Source: Butyrivibrio sp. (GTDB taxonomy: Bacteria; Bacillota; Clostridia; Lachnospirales; Lachnospiraceae). From it: 49,273 nucleotides of DNA. The DNA lies in NCBI GenBank assembly GCA_015056575.1, contig SVGA01000019.1:23998-73270 (forward strand), read 5' to 3'. Below the pieces are notes generated by a model, which worked only from the letters and a program-made list of their open reading frames with translations, was not told the DNA's origin and searched no databases. This document shows positions 13,319 to 22,061 of this stretch, one piece after another. Within the stretch, counting starts at the first letter, position 1, and each line of letters opens with the position of its first letter. The position numbers were made by a program, and so were the translations under genes.

Positions 13319-16300
13319 TAGTAAGAGATTTGCTGGTACAAAGAGCCGGGGAAGATGCGCAAAAGAAGCTTTACCTGGTGGAAAACGATATAGAGATGAG
13401 CTACAAAGAGCTCCTTTACCACGCCGCAAAGGTGGCGGGAACCTACAGGGCAGAGGGGATAGCAAAGGGTGACCTCATTCTGATCCAGGCGGTGGAGCCT
13501 CTTTATACCTTCATGGGCTTCTGGGGAGCGATACTGATAGGAGCGATTCCAGCTCTTTACCCCATAAATGCCGACATCAAGCAGCACATTCCGGCAATTG
13601 CCTCACTGTGCGGACAGTTTGGGATAAAGTATATCTACTCCGACGCCATGCTGGGAGCGGCTCTTTCTTCAGCTATGAGCCAGAAGGTGATAATCCCCGC
13701 AGAATATGTTAAGAGCGAGGAAGCTCCTGATTTTTCTGCGTTTGAGGACATAGACATTGCCGATGAGGACACCGCTGTTCTGCAGTTTTCATCAGGTTCC
13801 ACAGGCAATCCCAAGGGAGTACTTCTGACCAACAAAAACGTGGTGGCAAATGCCTTTGCAACCGCCGGCAGAATAGACCTTGCCCATGAAGACAATGTAT
13901 TTAACTGGCTTCCTTTGTCCCACGATTTTGCAATACTTGCCATGCACATGTGCCCCATTGCTTATGGCTGCGATCAGATCTGCATGAAGCCCACAACCTT
14001 CCTTCGGACTCCTTCAGTCTGGGCACAGACCGCCACAAGGCGCGGCGCTACATTCTCACCCATGCCTAATTTTGCCATGAATCTCATCATGAAGACCTTT
14101 AATGAGAAAGACTATGAGGGCGTTGATCTTAGCGGCTTTAAGGGAGCTGTAAGTGCAGGAGAGGGCATTTCCGCAGGAACCTGCGATATGTTCTGGAAAG
14201 TGCTCTCACCCTACGGCTTTAAGGAGAGTGCGGTCATCCCGGCATACGGACTTGCTGAGGCCACAGTTACGGTAACTCTTGGCAATCCCAAGGAGAAGCG
14301 AAATACCTGCTATGTTGCCGCAGACGCTGTTATCGGCGATAAGGTCTTTGGACATGAGAAAAGAGACGGTGCAAGACTTATCATGGGCTGCGGCCGGCTT
14401 ATAAGCTGCAACGAAGTGTTTATCTGCGACGACGACTACCATGTTCTTGAGGACGGATACGTGGGGAATGTCATGGTACACGGTGATAACGTCACCGCGG
14501 GCTACTACAAGAATCCCGAGGCCACAAAGGGGATCCTTCGTCCAAACGGCGATCTTGATACCGGAGACATCGGATTCATGTACGAGGGAGAGCTGTACAT
14601 CAGCGGCCGCCGCAAGGAGATGATAATTGTAAACGGCAGAAACTATTTCTCCGCTGATATAGAAATGACTGTAAGAAAAGAGGTTGCTGCTCTTGCCGAG
14701 AGACAGCTTGCTGCTTTCCAGGTTCACGACGAGGCTACGGATACAGAGAAACTCTACATTGCGGTGGAGAGCCAGGACCCTGCAGAAGAGGCACTTTCCG
14801 GTGAGGTTCAAAGCGCCATCCTCAAAAGGCTTCACATTCCCTGTGAGAAGGTGGTATTCCTTCCCGAGCTTCCAAAGACCGCCAGCGGCAAGGTGAGGTA
14901 TTACCTTCTCACCAGAAAATATGAGGATGAAAAGAATGACCTTAAGAGCAGGCTGATCTCCATTATTTCACAGTCAATGGAAGAGAAGCTTGAGGAGGCT
15001 GACTACGACAGACCCTTCGCTGAGCTTGGAATTGATTCCATCGGCATCGAGAAGATGTTCAGCGATATTGAGAGCGAGTTCGGAGTCTCTCTGTCCGTGG
15101 ATGTTCTTTGGAGCTACCCCACACTTAACAAGCTCATGGGGTATCTCAAGGACAAGGTAAAAGAGATAAAGAGGACGCCGGAAGGTGCTGTAGAGGCGGC
15201 CGGAAAGAAGGGCAGCGGTGATGGCTCTTTTGACCAAGATATCGCTGTTGTATCCATGGCTTGTCACTTCCCGGGAGAGAGCGATACTCCCGACAAATAC
15301 TGGAAGATGCTCCTTGAAGGAATCGATGCTATAGATTATCCAAAAGATGACAGGGCTGCCCTTATCGGGGATGAGAGTATTGGAGAGCTCAAGGCCGGGT
15401 ATATCAGGGATATTGATAAGTTCGACTGCAGAAAATATGGAATAACACCCAAGGAAGCCATCAAGATGGATCCTCAGCAGAGGCTGCTTTTGAGGACGGT
15501 CTCCGAGCTTATGCTCAACAGCGGAAGAAGCGAGGAGGATTTTGACGGCTCGGATACCGGAGTCTATGTGGGACTGTCCAACCACGACTACTCATCTCTT
15601 TTTGGAGAGGAGGACAAGGATCTTTATTACAGCACCGGCAATTCCACCAGCATTATAGCCAACAGGCTTTCCTACGTGTTTAACTTGACAGGCCCCAGCA
15701 TCGCCATTGATACTGCCTGCTCATCTTCACTGGTGGCTCTTCACATGGGCGCCAATGCCATAAGAAACGGTGAGTGCAAACAGGCTATCTGCGGCGGTGT
15801 CAATATTCTTCTGGAGCCGGCAATTTCTGAAGCTTTTAAGAACGCAAACATGCTCTCTCCCGACTCAAAGTGCAAGACATGTGATGAGAGCGCCAACGGA
15901 TATGTCAGAGGCGAAGGATGCGGCGTGGTTCTTCTTAAAAAGTACGCAGACGCGGTAAAGGACGGGGATACTGTATACGCCGTAATAGCGGGCTCAGCCG
16001 TTAACCAGGATGCCAGGAGCAACGGCCTTACAGCACCCAGCGGAAAGGCTCAGGAAGAGGTCATCGGAAAGGCACTTCAAAATGCAGGTATGAAACCCGA
16101 GGATGTGGACTACATTGAGCTTCACGGTACCGGAACAAGACTTGGTGACCCCATCGAGCTTAATTCCATAGGCGCTGTCTTTGGCAAAGACCTGGAGAAG
16201 GCCGGAAAGGACCTGTATGTGGGCTCTGTGAAGACCAATATAGGACACCTTGAGTCGGCAGCAGGCGTTGCCGGCTTTATCAAGGCGGTGCTGATCCTCT

Positions 16301-18261
16301 CGAACGGACAGATCCCAAGGAGTCTTAATTACGTTAATAAGAACCCCTATATCAGGACTGTGGCCAATATAAAGGTTGCAGCCGGCAGGATAGAGCCTTC
16401 AGAGAAAAAGGCGGCTGCAGACGTTGTAGGTATCAGCTCCTTTGGATTTGGCGGAACCAACTGTCATATGATTTTAAAGTCCTGCGGACTTAAGGATACT
16501 TCAGGGCTTAATGCTGAAATGGAACGGGGCGAGAGCTACTTTGTTACTCCCGCAGGAAGGAGCCGCTCAGGCTTAGAGGAAGGCGCCGCATCGGGCACGA
16601 ATGGCAGCGCTCCTGCTGTAAGCATTAGAGACATTGTATGCAGTGCTCTTTCCAAGGTGACGGCTTATCCTGTGGATACACTTCACGATGAGGACAAGCT
16701 TCAGTTTGACCTGGGCATTGATTCTATTATGATGACGGAACTTGTAACTGACCTTACAGTCGCATTCTCTTTTGACAAGGATCAGGTAAAGGGGCTCATT
16801 GCGGCAGCTTCCGGGGAAGATACCACCATCAGCGACCTTGTGGCTATTATAGAAAAGGCAGGAGGAGTGGCCGGAGAGGGAGCCTACGGAATAGCTGTGC
16901 CAAAAGGGGCTGCCATGGCAGAGAAGGTGGCTGTTGGCGCCACGAAGATAGTTCGGAAGATGGCGCCAAATCCTGAGGATGCTCCGGTAAAGGAGGCAGC
17001 ATCTACGGAGGAAGCTTTATCGGCAGCGATGGCGTCGGTGGCCGGACCCGCCGGGGAGGTGACACAGGAGAGCAGCATCTCTGATTTTGCGGAATATAAG
17101 GCCATCCATGCAAGGCTTGAGAATGTAGCCGGAAATAACCCCTACTATAAGGTAAACTACGCTGTTCCAAGGGACATCATAAAGACCGATGATGGCGATA
17201 AGATCAATTATTCCACCTACAACTACGTGGGACTTAACGGCAATAAGGAAGTAATTAAGGCAGCCCAGGAGGCCGTGGAGAAATACGGAACCTCCGTATC
17301 CGGAAGCCGAATGATCTCAGGAGAGATCGACCTTCACAGAAAGCTTGAGAATGCCATTACGGAGTTTCTCGGAACCGAGGACACCATTGTCTACATCGGT
17401 GGCTACACCACCAATGTCAGCGCCATAAGCACCGTCGTGTCCACCGAGGACCTTATACTTCACGACAGCCTCTCTCACAACAGTATCATCACGGGCTGCA
17501 GATTATCAGGGGCTAAGCGCATGAGCTTCAAGCACAACGACATGGCTTCCCTTGAGGACGCCCTTAAGAGGGTAAGAAAGTACTACAGGCGTGTACTCAT
17601 CGTGGTTGAGGGTGTATACAGCATGGACGGAGACATCTGCAACCTTCCCGAGCTCATCAGACTTAAAAAGCAGTACGGAGCTCTTTTGATGGTGGATGAA
17701 GCACATTCACTTGGAACCATCGGCGACTGCGGAAGAGGTGTTGGAAGCTACTTTGGCGTTGACCGAAAGGACGTTGACCTTTGGATGGGAACCATGAGTA
17801 AGTCCCTGGCAAGCTGCGGCGGATATATCTCAGGATCCAAAGAGATAGTGGAGCTTCTTAAATACACTTCAGACGGTTTCATGTTCAGCGTGGGCATATC
17901 ACCTTCCAATGCAGGAGCGGCGCTGGGGGCTCTTAATATCTTAAAGAGTACTCCCGAGCTTGTTAAGAAGCTTGAGCACAACAGCAGGTTTTTCCTTGAT
18001 CTTATGAAGGAGAAGGGCCTGGATACCGGCCTTGCCGAAGGAACAGCGGTAGTTCCCTGCATCATCAAGGATTCCAATAAGTGCATGGAGATTTCCCAGA
18101 AGCTCTACAAGAAGGGCATCAATGTAATGCCCATCGTATATCCTGCTGTTTCCGAGGAGGAAGCAAGGCTTCGTTTCTTCATCTCCAGCGAACACACCGA
18201 GGAAGAGATGAGATACACTGTTGATGTACTTTCAAGAATGCTAGGGGAGGCAAACACATGA
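13315..18261 (+). CDS. FAAL-ACP-KS-ACP-oxoamine synthase megasynthase
   Basis: This 1648-residue protein has five domains. Residues 1-~545 are a fatty acyl-AMP ligase (SSGSTGNPKG ~159-168, YGLAEAT, DTGDIGF, TASGKVRYY) that activates a fatty acid. ~550-620 is carrier protein 1 (GIDS, Ser575). ~640-1063 is a type I ketosynthase with DTACSS (Cys802), His937 and His978. ~1100-1170 is carrier protein 2 (GIDS, Ser1137). After an Ala-rich linker, ~1257-1648 is an alpha-oxoamine synthase of the BioF/KBL/PigH class (VDEAHSLG with Asp1461 and His1464, PLP lysine K1496 in TMSKSLAS). No AT, KR, DH or TE domain is present. The predicted route is acyl to ACP1, one malonyl extension to beta-ketoacyl-ACP2, then decarboxylative condensation with an amino acid. 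Domain calls are firm; the product is inference. Confidence 0.93.
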   Translation: MIVRDLLVQRAGEDAQKKLYLVENDIEMSYKELLYHAAKVAGTYRAEGIAKGDLILIQAVEPLYTFMGFWGAILIGAIPALYPINADIKQHIPAIASLCGQFGIKYIYSDAMLGAALSSAMSQKVIIPAEYVKSEEAPDFSAFEDIDIADEDTAVLQFSSGSTGNPKGVLLTNKNVVANAFATAGRIDLAHEDNVFNWLPLSHDFAILAMHMCPIAYGCDQICMKPTTFLRTPSVWAQTATRRGATFSPMPNFAMNLIMKTFNEKDYEGVDLSGFKGAVSAGEGISAGTCDMFWKVLSPYGFKESAVIPAYGLAEATVTVTLGNPKEKRNTCYVAADAVIGDKVFGHEKRDGARLIMGCGRLISCNEVFICDDDYHVLEDGYVGNVMVHGDNVTAGYYKNPEATKGILRPNGDLDTGDIGFMYEGELYISGRRKEMIIVNGRNYFSADIEMTVRKEVAALAERQLAAFQVHDEATDTEKLYIAVESQDPAEEALSGEVQSAILKRLHIPCEKVVFLPELPKTASGKVRYYLLTRKYEDEKNDLKSRLISIISQSMEEKLEEADYDRPFAELGIDSIGIEKMFSDIESEFGVSLSVDVLWSYPTLNKLMGYLKDKVKEIKRTPEGAVEAAGKKGSGDGSFDQDIAVVSMACHFPGESDTPDKYWKMLLEGIDAIDYPKDDRAALIGDESIGELKAGYIRDIDKFDCRKYGITPKEAIKMDPQQRLLLRTVSELMLNSGRSEEDFDGSDTGVYVGLSNHDYSSLFGEEDKDLYYSTGNSTSIIANRLSYVFNLTGPSIAIDTACSSSLVALHMGANAIRNGECKQAICGGVNILLEPAISEAFKNANMLSPDSKCKTCDESANGYVRGEGCGVVLLKKYADAVKDGDTVYAVIAGSAVNQDARSNGLTAPSGKAQEEVIGKALQNAGMKPEDVDYIELHGTGTRLGDPIELNSIGAVFGKDLEKAGKDLYVGSVKTNIGHLESAAGVAGFIKAVLILSNGQIPRSLNYVNKNPYIRTVANIKVAAGRIEPSEKKAAADVVGISSFGFGGTNCHMILKSCGLKDTSGLNAEMERGESYFVTPAGRSRSGLEEGAASGTNGSAPAVSIRDIVCSALSKVTAYPVDTLHDEDKLQFDLGIDSIMMTELVTDLTVAFSFDKDQVKGLIAAASGEDTTISDLVAIIEKAGGVAGEGAYGIAVPKGAAMAEKVAVGATKIVRKMAPNPEDAPVKEAASTEEALSAAMASVAGPAGEVTQESSISDFAEYKAIHARLENVAGNNPYYKVNYAVPRDIIKTDDGDKINYSTYNYVGLNGNKEVIKAAQEAVEKYGTSVSGSRMISGEIDLHRKLENAITEFLGTEDTIVYIGGYTTNVSAISTVVSTEDLILHDSLSHNSIITGCRLSGAKRMSFKHNDMASLEDALKRVRKYYRRVLIVVEGVYSMDGDICNLPELIRLKKQYGALLMVDEAHSLGTIGDCGRGVGSYFGVDRKDVDLWMGTMSKSLASCGGYISGSKEIVELLKYTSDGFMFSVGISPSNAGAALGALNILKSTPELVKKLEHNSRFFLDLMKEKGLDTGLAEGTAVVPCIIKDSNKCMEISQKLYKKGINVMPIVYPAVSEEEARLRFFISSEHTEEEMRYTVDVLSRMLGEANT

Positions 18262-18692
18262 GAGCAGTAATAACAAGGGTTTTGTCGGCATCGGTAACCA
18301 TAGACGGCAAGAAATATTCCGGGATTGACAAGGGCTTCCTTGTCCTTCTTGGGGTACATGTCGATGACACGCAGGAGAAGGCCAAAAAGATCGCGGACAA
18401 GATCTGCGGCCTTAGGATATTTGAGGATGAGAACGGGAAGATGAATATCTCACCGAAGGATGCGGGGGCGCAGCTCCTTATTGTGAGCCAGTTCACTCTT
18501 TACGCCGACTGCAGCTCAAGAAGGCCGGGCTTTACAGAGGCCGCAAGGCCCGAGGTTTCAGAGCCCCTCTACGAGCTTGTGGTCTCCGAGTGCAGGGACC
18601 GCGGATTCGAAGTCGCCACCGGTGTCTTTGGCGCCGACATGAAGGTTGAGTCCGTCAACGACGGCCCGGTGACCATAGTGCTGGATGTCTGA
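18258..18692 (+). CDS. dtd: D-aminoacyl-tRNA deacylase
   Basis: This 144-residue protein matches DTD over its full length, including the active-site motifs SQFTLYAD and NDGPVT and the GVFGADMKV segment. DTD hydrolyses D-amino acids (and glycine mischarged on tRNA-Ala) from tRNA in the cytoplasm. The start overlaps the synthase stop by ATGA, so it is translationally coupled to the biosynthetic operon rather than sitting in its usual neighbourhood next to relA. Whether this is accidental or protects the cell from an unusual amino acid is unknown. It is the last gene of the operon, followed by a strong terminator. Confidence 0.93.
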   Translation: MRAVITRVLSASVTIDGKKYSGIDKGFLVLLGVHVDDTQEKAKKIADKICGLRIFEDENGKMNISPKDAGAQLLIVSQFTLYADCSSRRPGFTEAARPEVSEPLYELVVSECRDRGFEVATGVFGADMKVESVNDGPVTIVLDV

Positions 18693-18742
18693 GCACTACA
18701 TTCTTGACAGGGGCGGCTCCCTGAAGTATCATGAGCATCAGT

Positions 18743-18789
18743 AAAGACAAAGGCGTCTGCTAAACGTGCAGGGACACCTTTGTCTTTTT
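18743..18789 (+). terminator. Rho-independent terminator of the biosynthetic operon
   Basis: A long stem pairs AAAGACAAAGGCGTC-type bases (from 18743) with GACACCTTTGTCTTT (ending 18787) around a 5-6 nt loop, and the T-run continues to 18789. The spacer after it (18811-18848) contains an AT-rich palindromic stretch resembling one near 30316-30340. Confidence 0.82.
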
Positions 18790-18876
18790 TTGTTGCACAA
18801 GACCGAAAAGCGAATGGATGCTTGCATACGAATTCATTTGCCGGTCGCAAGGACAATATTCGGAGGATAGAAGACT

Positions 18877-20097
18877 ATGGCAAAGATAAACAGAAACTAC
18901 TTAAAACTTCAGGGGAGCTATCTTTTTTCAAGGATAGGGCAGAAGGTGGCAGAATATCAGAAAGCCCATCCGGAGGCTGAGATCATAAGACTTGGGATTG
19001 GCGATGTCACAAGGCCCATTGCTCCTGCAGTGATCGACGCACTTGACAGTGCCGTCAAAGAGATGGGAAAAGAGGAAACCTTCAGAGGTTACGCTCCGGA
19101 TCTTGGCTATGAGTTCCTTAGAAATGCCATAGCGGAAAATGACTACAGATCAAGGGGCTGCGATATCTCGCCGGATGAGATCTTTGTCTCCGACGGGGCG
19201 AAGTGCGACTGCGGTAACATCCAGGAGATCTTCGGCCTTGACAACGTCATCGCCGTGTGCGACCCCGTTTATCCCGTATATGTGGACTCCAATGTAATGG
19301 CCGGAAGGACCGGGGAGTTCGATTCCGAGGCCGACAGATACAAGGGCGTAGTTTATATGACCTGCAAAAAAGAGTCAGCTTTTGTCCCAGAGCTTCCCGA
19401 AGAAGTTCCTGACCTTATCTACCTGTGCTTTCCCAACAACCCCACAGGAGCAGTAGCCACAAAGGAGCAGCTTCAGGCCTTTGTTGACTATGCCAATGAG
19501 CACGGCTCCATAATCCTCTTTGATGCGGCCTACGAGGCGTACATATCGGAACCCGGCATTCCCCACAGCATCTATGAGTGTGAGGGGGCCAGAACCTGCG
19601 CTATCGAATTCAGGTCTTTTTCCAAGACAGCGGGATTCACCGGGCTGCGCCTTGGATTTACCGTAATACCAAAAGAGCTGGAGGCAGACGGAGAAAAGCT
19701 CTGGCCGCTTTGGGCAAGAAGGCACGGGACCAAGTATAACGGAGCACCCTATATCATCCAGAGAGCGGGAGAAGCCATCTACTCCGAGGCGGGAAAAGAG
19801 CAGGTGAAGCAGCAGATCGCTTACTACATGTGGAACGCAGGCTACATCCGTGACGGCCTTAAGGAGGCGGGATTCGAGGTGTATGGCGGCGTAAATGCAC
19901 CCTACATCTGGCTTAAGACTCCGGGCGATATGACCAGCTGGGAGTTCTTTGATGAGCTTCTTGACAAGGCCAATGTGGTTGGCACTCCCGGATCGGGCTT
20001 TGGCCCCGGCGGTGAGCACTACTTCAGACTCACGGGCTTTGGCTCAAAGGAGAACACCGTAAAAGCCATGGAGAGAATATTAAAACTCTATAAATAA
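18877..20097 (+). CDS. dapL: LL-diaminopimelate aminotransferase
   Basis: This 406-residue PLP enzyme (fold type I) converts tetrahydrodipicolinate directly to LL-diaminopimelate for lysine and peptidoglycan synthesis. It aligns throughout with DapL: start [20 protein letters not shown], the [13 protein letters not shown] substrate loop, FPNNPTGA, and the PLP lysine in [21 protein letters not shown] precedes the ATG. It is monocistronic, separated from the preceding operon by a terminator and from asnB by a regulated promoter. No lysine riboswitch is visible upstream. Confidence 0.95.
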   Translation: MAKINRNYLKLQGSYLFSRIGQKVAEYQKAHPEAEIIRLGIGDVTRPIAPAVIDALDSAVKEMGKEETFRGYAPDLGYEFLRNAIAENDYRSRGCDISPDEIFVSDGAKCDCGNIQEIFGLDNVIAVCDPVYPVYVDSNVMAGRTGEFDSEADRYKGVVYMTCKKESAFVPELPEEVPDLIYLCFPNNPTGAVATKEQLQAFVDYANEHGSIILFDAAYEAYISEPGIPHSIYECEGARTCAIEFRSFSKTAGFTGLRLGFTVIPKELEADGEKLWPLWARRHGTKYNGAPYIIQRAGEAIYSEAGKEQVKQQIAYYMWNAGYIRDGLKEAGFEVYGGVNAPYIWLKTPGDMTSWEFFDELLDKANVVGTPGSGFGPGGEHYFRLTGFGSKENTVKAMERILKLYK

Positions 20098-20140
20098 CAG
20101 AGACGATTCATGGATAAAAAGATTTATTGAAAAAAATCTG

Positions 20141-20170
20141 TTGACAAAATACAACATATAGTAATATTAT
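20141..20170 (+). promoter_or_regulatory. Promoter of the nitrogen-assimilation operon
   Basis: A perfect TTGACA (20141-20146) is followed at 18 bp by TATTAT (20165-20170). The predicted start lies just before the two-hairpin leader, so attenuation would act on all transcripts from it. Confidence 0.6.
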
Positions 20171-20184
20171 TTGAAAAAGCAAAA

Positions 20185-20268
20185 TTGTATACAGGTATTC
20201 AAATTGATCAACAAGGGCGTTGATGGAAGAACAGACAGTGAGTCTGCTCTTTCCACCAACGCCTTTTT
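20185..20268 (+). promoter_or_regulatory. ANTAR-type two-hairpin antitermination leader (asnB)
   Basis: Hairpin P1 (20185-20190/20197-20202, one U-U mismatch) has hexaloop ACAGGT. After a 4-nt linker, P2 (20207-20212/20219-20224) has hexaloop AAGGGC. Both loops have A at position 1 and G at position 4, the ANTAR recognition rule. The 3' arm of P2 is part of the 5' arm of a strong terminator (about 20216-20236 with 20243-20263, TTTTT 20264-20268), so P2 and the terminator are mutually exclusive. An ANTAR regulator is encoded at 33897-34445. Confidence 0.8.
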
Positions 20269-20349
20269 GTATACCTTCGGCAACGCGCTTGGCGCGTGAA
20301 TACCGCAAGTGGCAATCTGTTTCAAATACTTACTGCATAGGAGAACAAT

Positions 20350-22005
20350 ATGTGCTCAATTCTGGGAACCACATCCAAGTCAATTTCAGAGAATCAGCTT
20401 CGTCCCTTCTTTGACAGAACCGTCCCAAGAGGACCTGACATGTCAAGGATTGTGGAAACACCCATAGGCTTCCTGGGCTTTCACAGGCTGGCCATCATGG
20501 GACTTCACCCCGAGGGAATGCAGCCCTTTGAGCTGGAAGAGGACAGAGTTGTCTGCAACGGAGAAATCTACGGATTCAGGAAGATGAAAAGAGACCTTCG
20601 AAAGAAAGGATACACCTTCATAAGCGACTCAGATTGCGAGGTCATCCTTCCTCTCTACCATGAGTACGGTGATGCAATGTGGGAGATGCTTGGAAGCGAG
20701 TTCGCCTGCATTATTTATGATCACACCACAAATGAGCTTGTTGCAGGAAGAGATCCCATGGGAATAAGACCACTGTTCTACGGATATGATGAAAGCGGCC
20801 ACATAATGTTTGCTTCCGAAGCCTGCAACCTTGAAGGTATATGCAAAAAGATAACGCCCTTCCCTCCGGGACATTTCTACAGGGATGGACATTTCACAAG
20901 ATACGAAAACCTGACGGAGCCTGAAAGCTACAGCACCTCGGATGTTGAGGAGGCCTGCAGACAGATACATGACAGATTCGTAAGTTCCGTAGAGGAGAGA
21001 ATGGATGCGGATGCACCTTTAGGATTTCTTTTATCCGGCGGACTTGATTCCAGCCTGGTGTGTGCCATCAGTCAGAGGATCCTTGATGAGAAGGCTAAAA
21101 AGACAGGAAAGCCGGGGAAAAGGATCCGCACCTTTGCCATAGGAATGGAGAAGGACGCCATAGATCTTAAGTTCGCCAAAGAGGTGGCAGACTTCATAGG
21201 TTCCGATCATACAGAGGTTTATATGACACCGGAGCAGGTGATAGCGGAACTTCCCAATGTGATAAAGCTCCTTGGAACCTGGGATATCACCACCATAAGA
21301 GCCAGCATGGGAATGTACCTTTGCTGCAAGGCCATCCACGAGAACACTGATGTGAGAGTGCTGATGACCGGCGAGATTTCCGATGAGCTCTTCGGCTACA
21401 AATATACGGACTTTGCACCGGATGCCGAGGCTTTCCAGAGGGAAGCAAAAAAGAGAGTGGATGAGCTCTACATGTATGATGTGCTTAGGGCAGACAGATG
21501 CATCAGTGCCAACAGCCTGGAAGCAAGAGTTCCCTTCGGTGATGTCTCTTTTGTCAAATATGTAATGAGCATCGACCCGGAAATAAAGCTCAACAAATAC
21601 AACATGGGTAAATATCTTTTAAGACACGCCTTTGAGAAAGACCACCTTCTTCCGGAGAACATCCTCTGGAGACAGAAGGCAGCCTTCTCAGATGCGGTAG
21701 GTCACAGCATGGTGGACGACCTCAAAGCCTATGCAGAGCAAAAATACAGCGATGAAGAATATGAGGAGCGCAGGAAAAAATACAGCTACTGCGCACCATT
21801 CACCAAGGAGAGCCTTTTATACAGAGAAATCTTCGAGGAGTTTTACCCGGGACAGGCCGAAATGATCAAGGATTTCTGGATGCCCAACAAAGAGTGGGAG
21901 GGATGCAACGTAAACGACCCTTCCGCAAGAGTCCTTTCAAACTACGGAGACTCAGGTGCTCAGCTTGAGGAAACCGCAGCAGATAGGCAAAGAAAGATCT
22001 CGTAA
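20350..22005 (+). CDS. asnB: Asparagine synthase (glutamine-hydrolysing), AsnB type
   Basis: This 551-residue enzyme aligns end to end with E. coli AsnB. The N-terminal glutaminase begins MCSI, with Cys2 as nucleophile after Met removal (residues 1-~200, with RGPD and NGEIY). The C-terminal synthetase has the PP-loop SGGLDSS (Ser229) and MTGEISDELFGY, where AsnB usually has SGEGSDE. It makes asparagine from aspartate, ATP and glutamine. AGGAG precedes the ATG. As first gene behind the ANTAR leader it opens the nitrogen operon, with glnN 56 bp downstream. Confidence 0.92.
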   Translation: MCSILGTTSKSISENQLRPFFDRTVPRGPDMSRIVETPIGFLGFHRLAIMGLHPEGMQPFELEEDRVVCNGEIYGFRKMKRDLRKKGYTFISDSDCEVILPLYHEYGDAMWEMLGSEFACIIYDHTTNELVAGRDPMGIRPLFYGYDESGHIMFASEACNLEGICKKITPFPPGHFYRDGHFTRYENLTEPESYSTSDVEEACRQIHDRFVSSVEERMDADAPLGFLLSGGLDSSLVCAISQRILDEKAKKTGKPGKRIRTFAIGMEKDAIDLKFAKEVADFIGSDHTEVYMTPEQVIAELPNVIKLLGTWDITTIRASMGMYLCCKAIHENTDVRVLMTGEISDELFGYKYTDFAPDAEAFQREAKKRVDELYMYDVLRADRCISANSLEARVPFGDVSFVKYVMSIDPEIKLNKYNMGKYLLRHAFEKDHLLPENILWRQKAAFSDAVGHSMVDDLKAYAEQKYSDEEYEERRKKYSYCAPFTKESLLYREIFEEFYPGQAEMIKDFWMPNKEWEGCNVNDPSARVLSNYGDSGAQLEETAADRQRKIS

Positions 22006-22061
22006 ATCATCAAGTCGAATAAAAAGAAGATCACCCTAAAGGTGAAAAGGAGGAGAACAGT

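Noticed and set aside
14206..14835. 209-codon open frame on the - strand
   Set aside because: Opposite the FAAL domain of the megasynthase, which is intact on the + strand.
18693..18876. Lysine riboswitch upstream of dapL
   Set aside because: The gap is only 184 bp, mostly a terminator and an AT-rich palindrome; no L-box core is recognisable.
22006..22061. ANTAR leader before glnN
   Set aside because: Only a small TCACC/GGTGA hairpin is present, without an A1/G4 hexaloop pair or a terminator.
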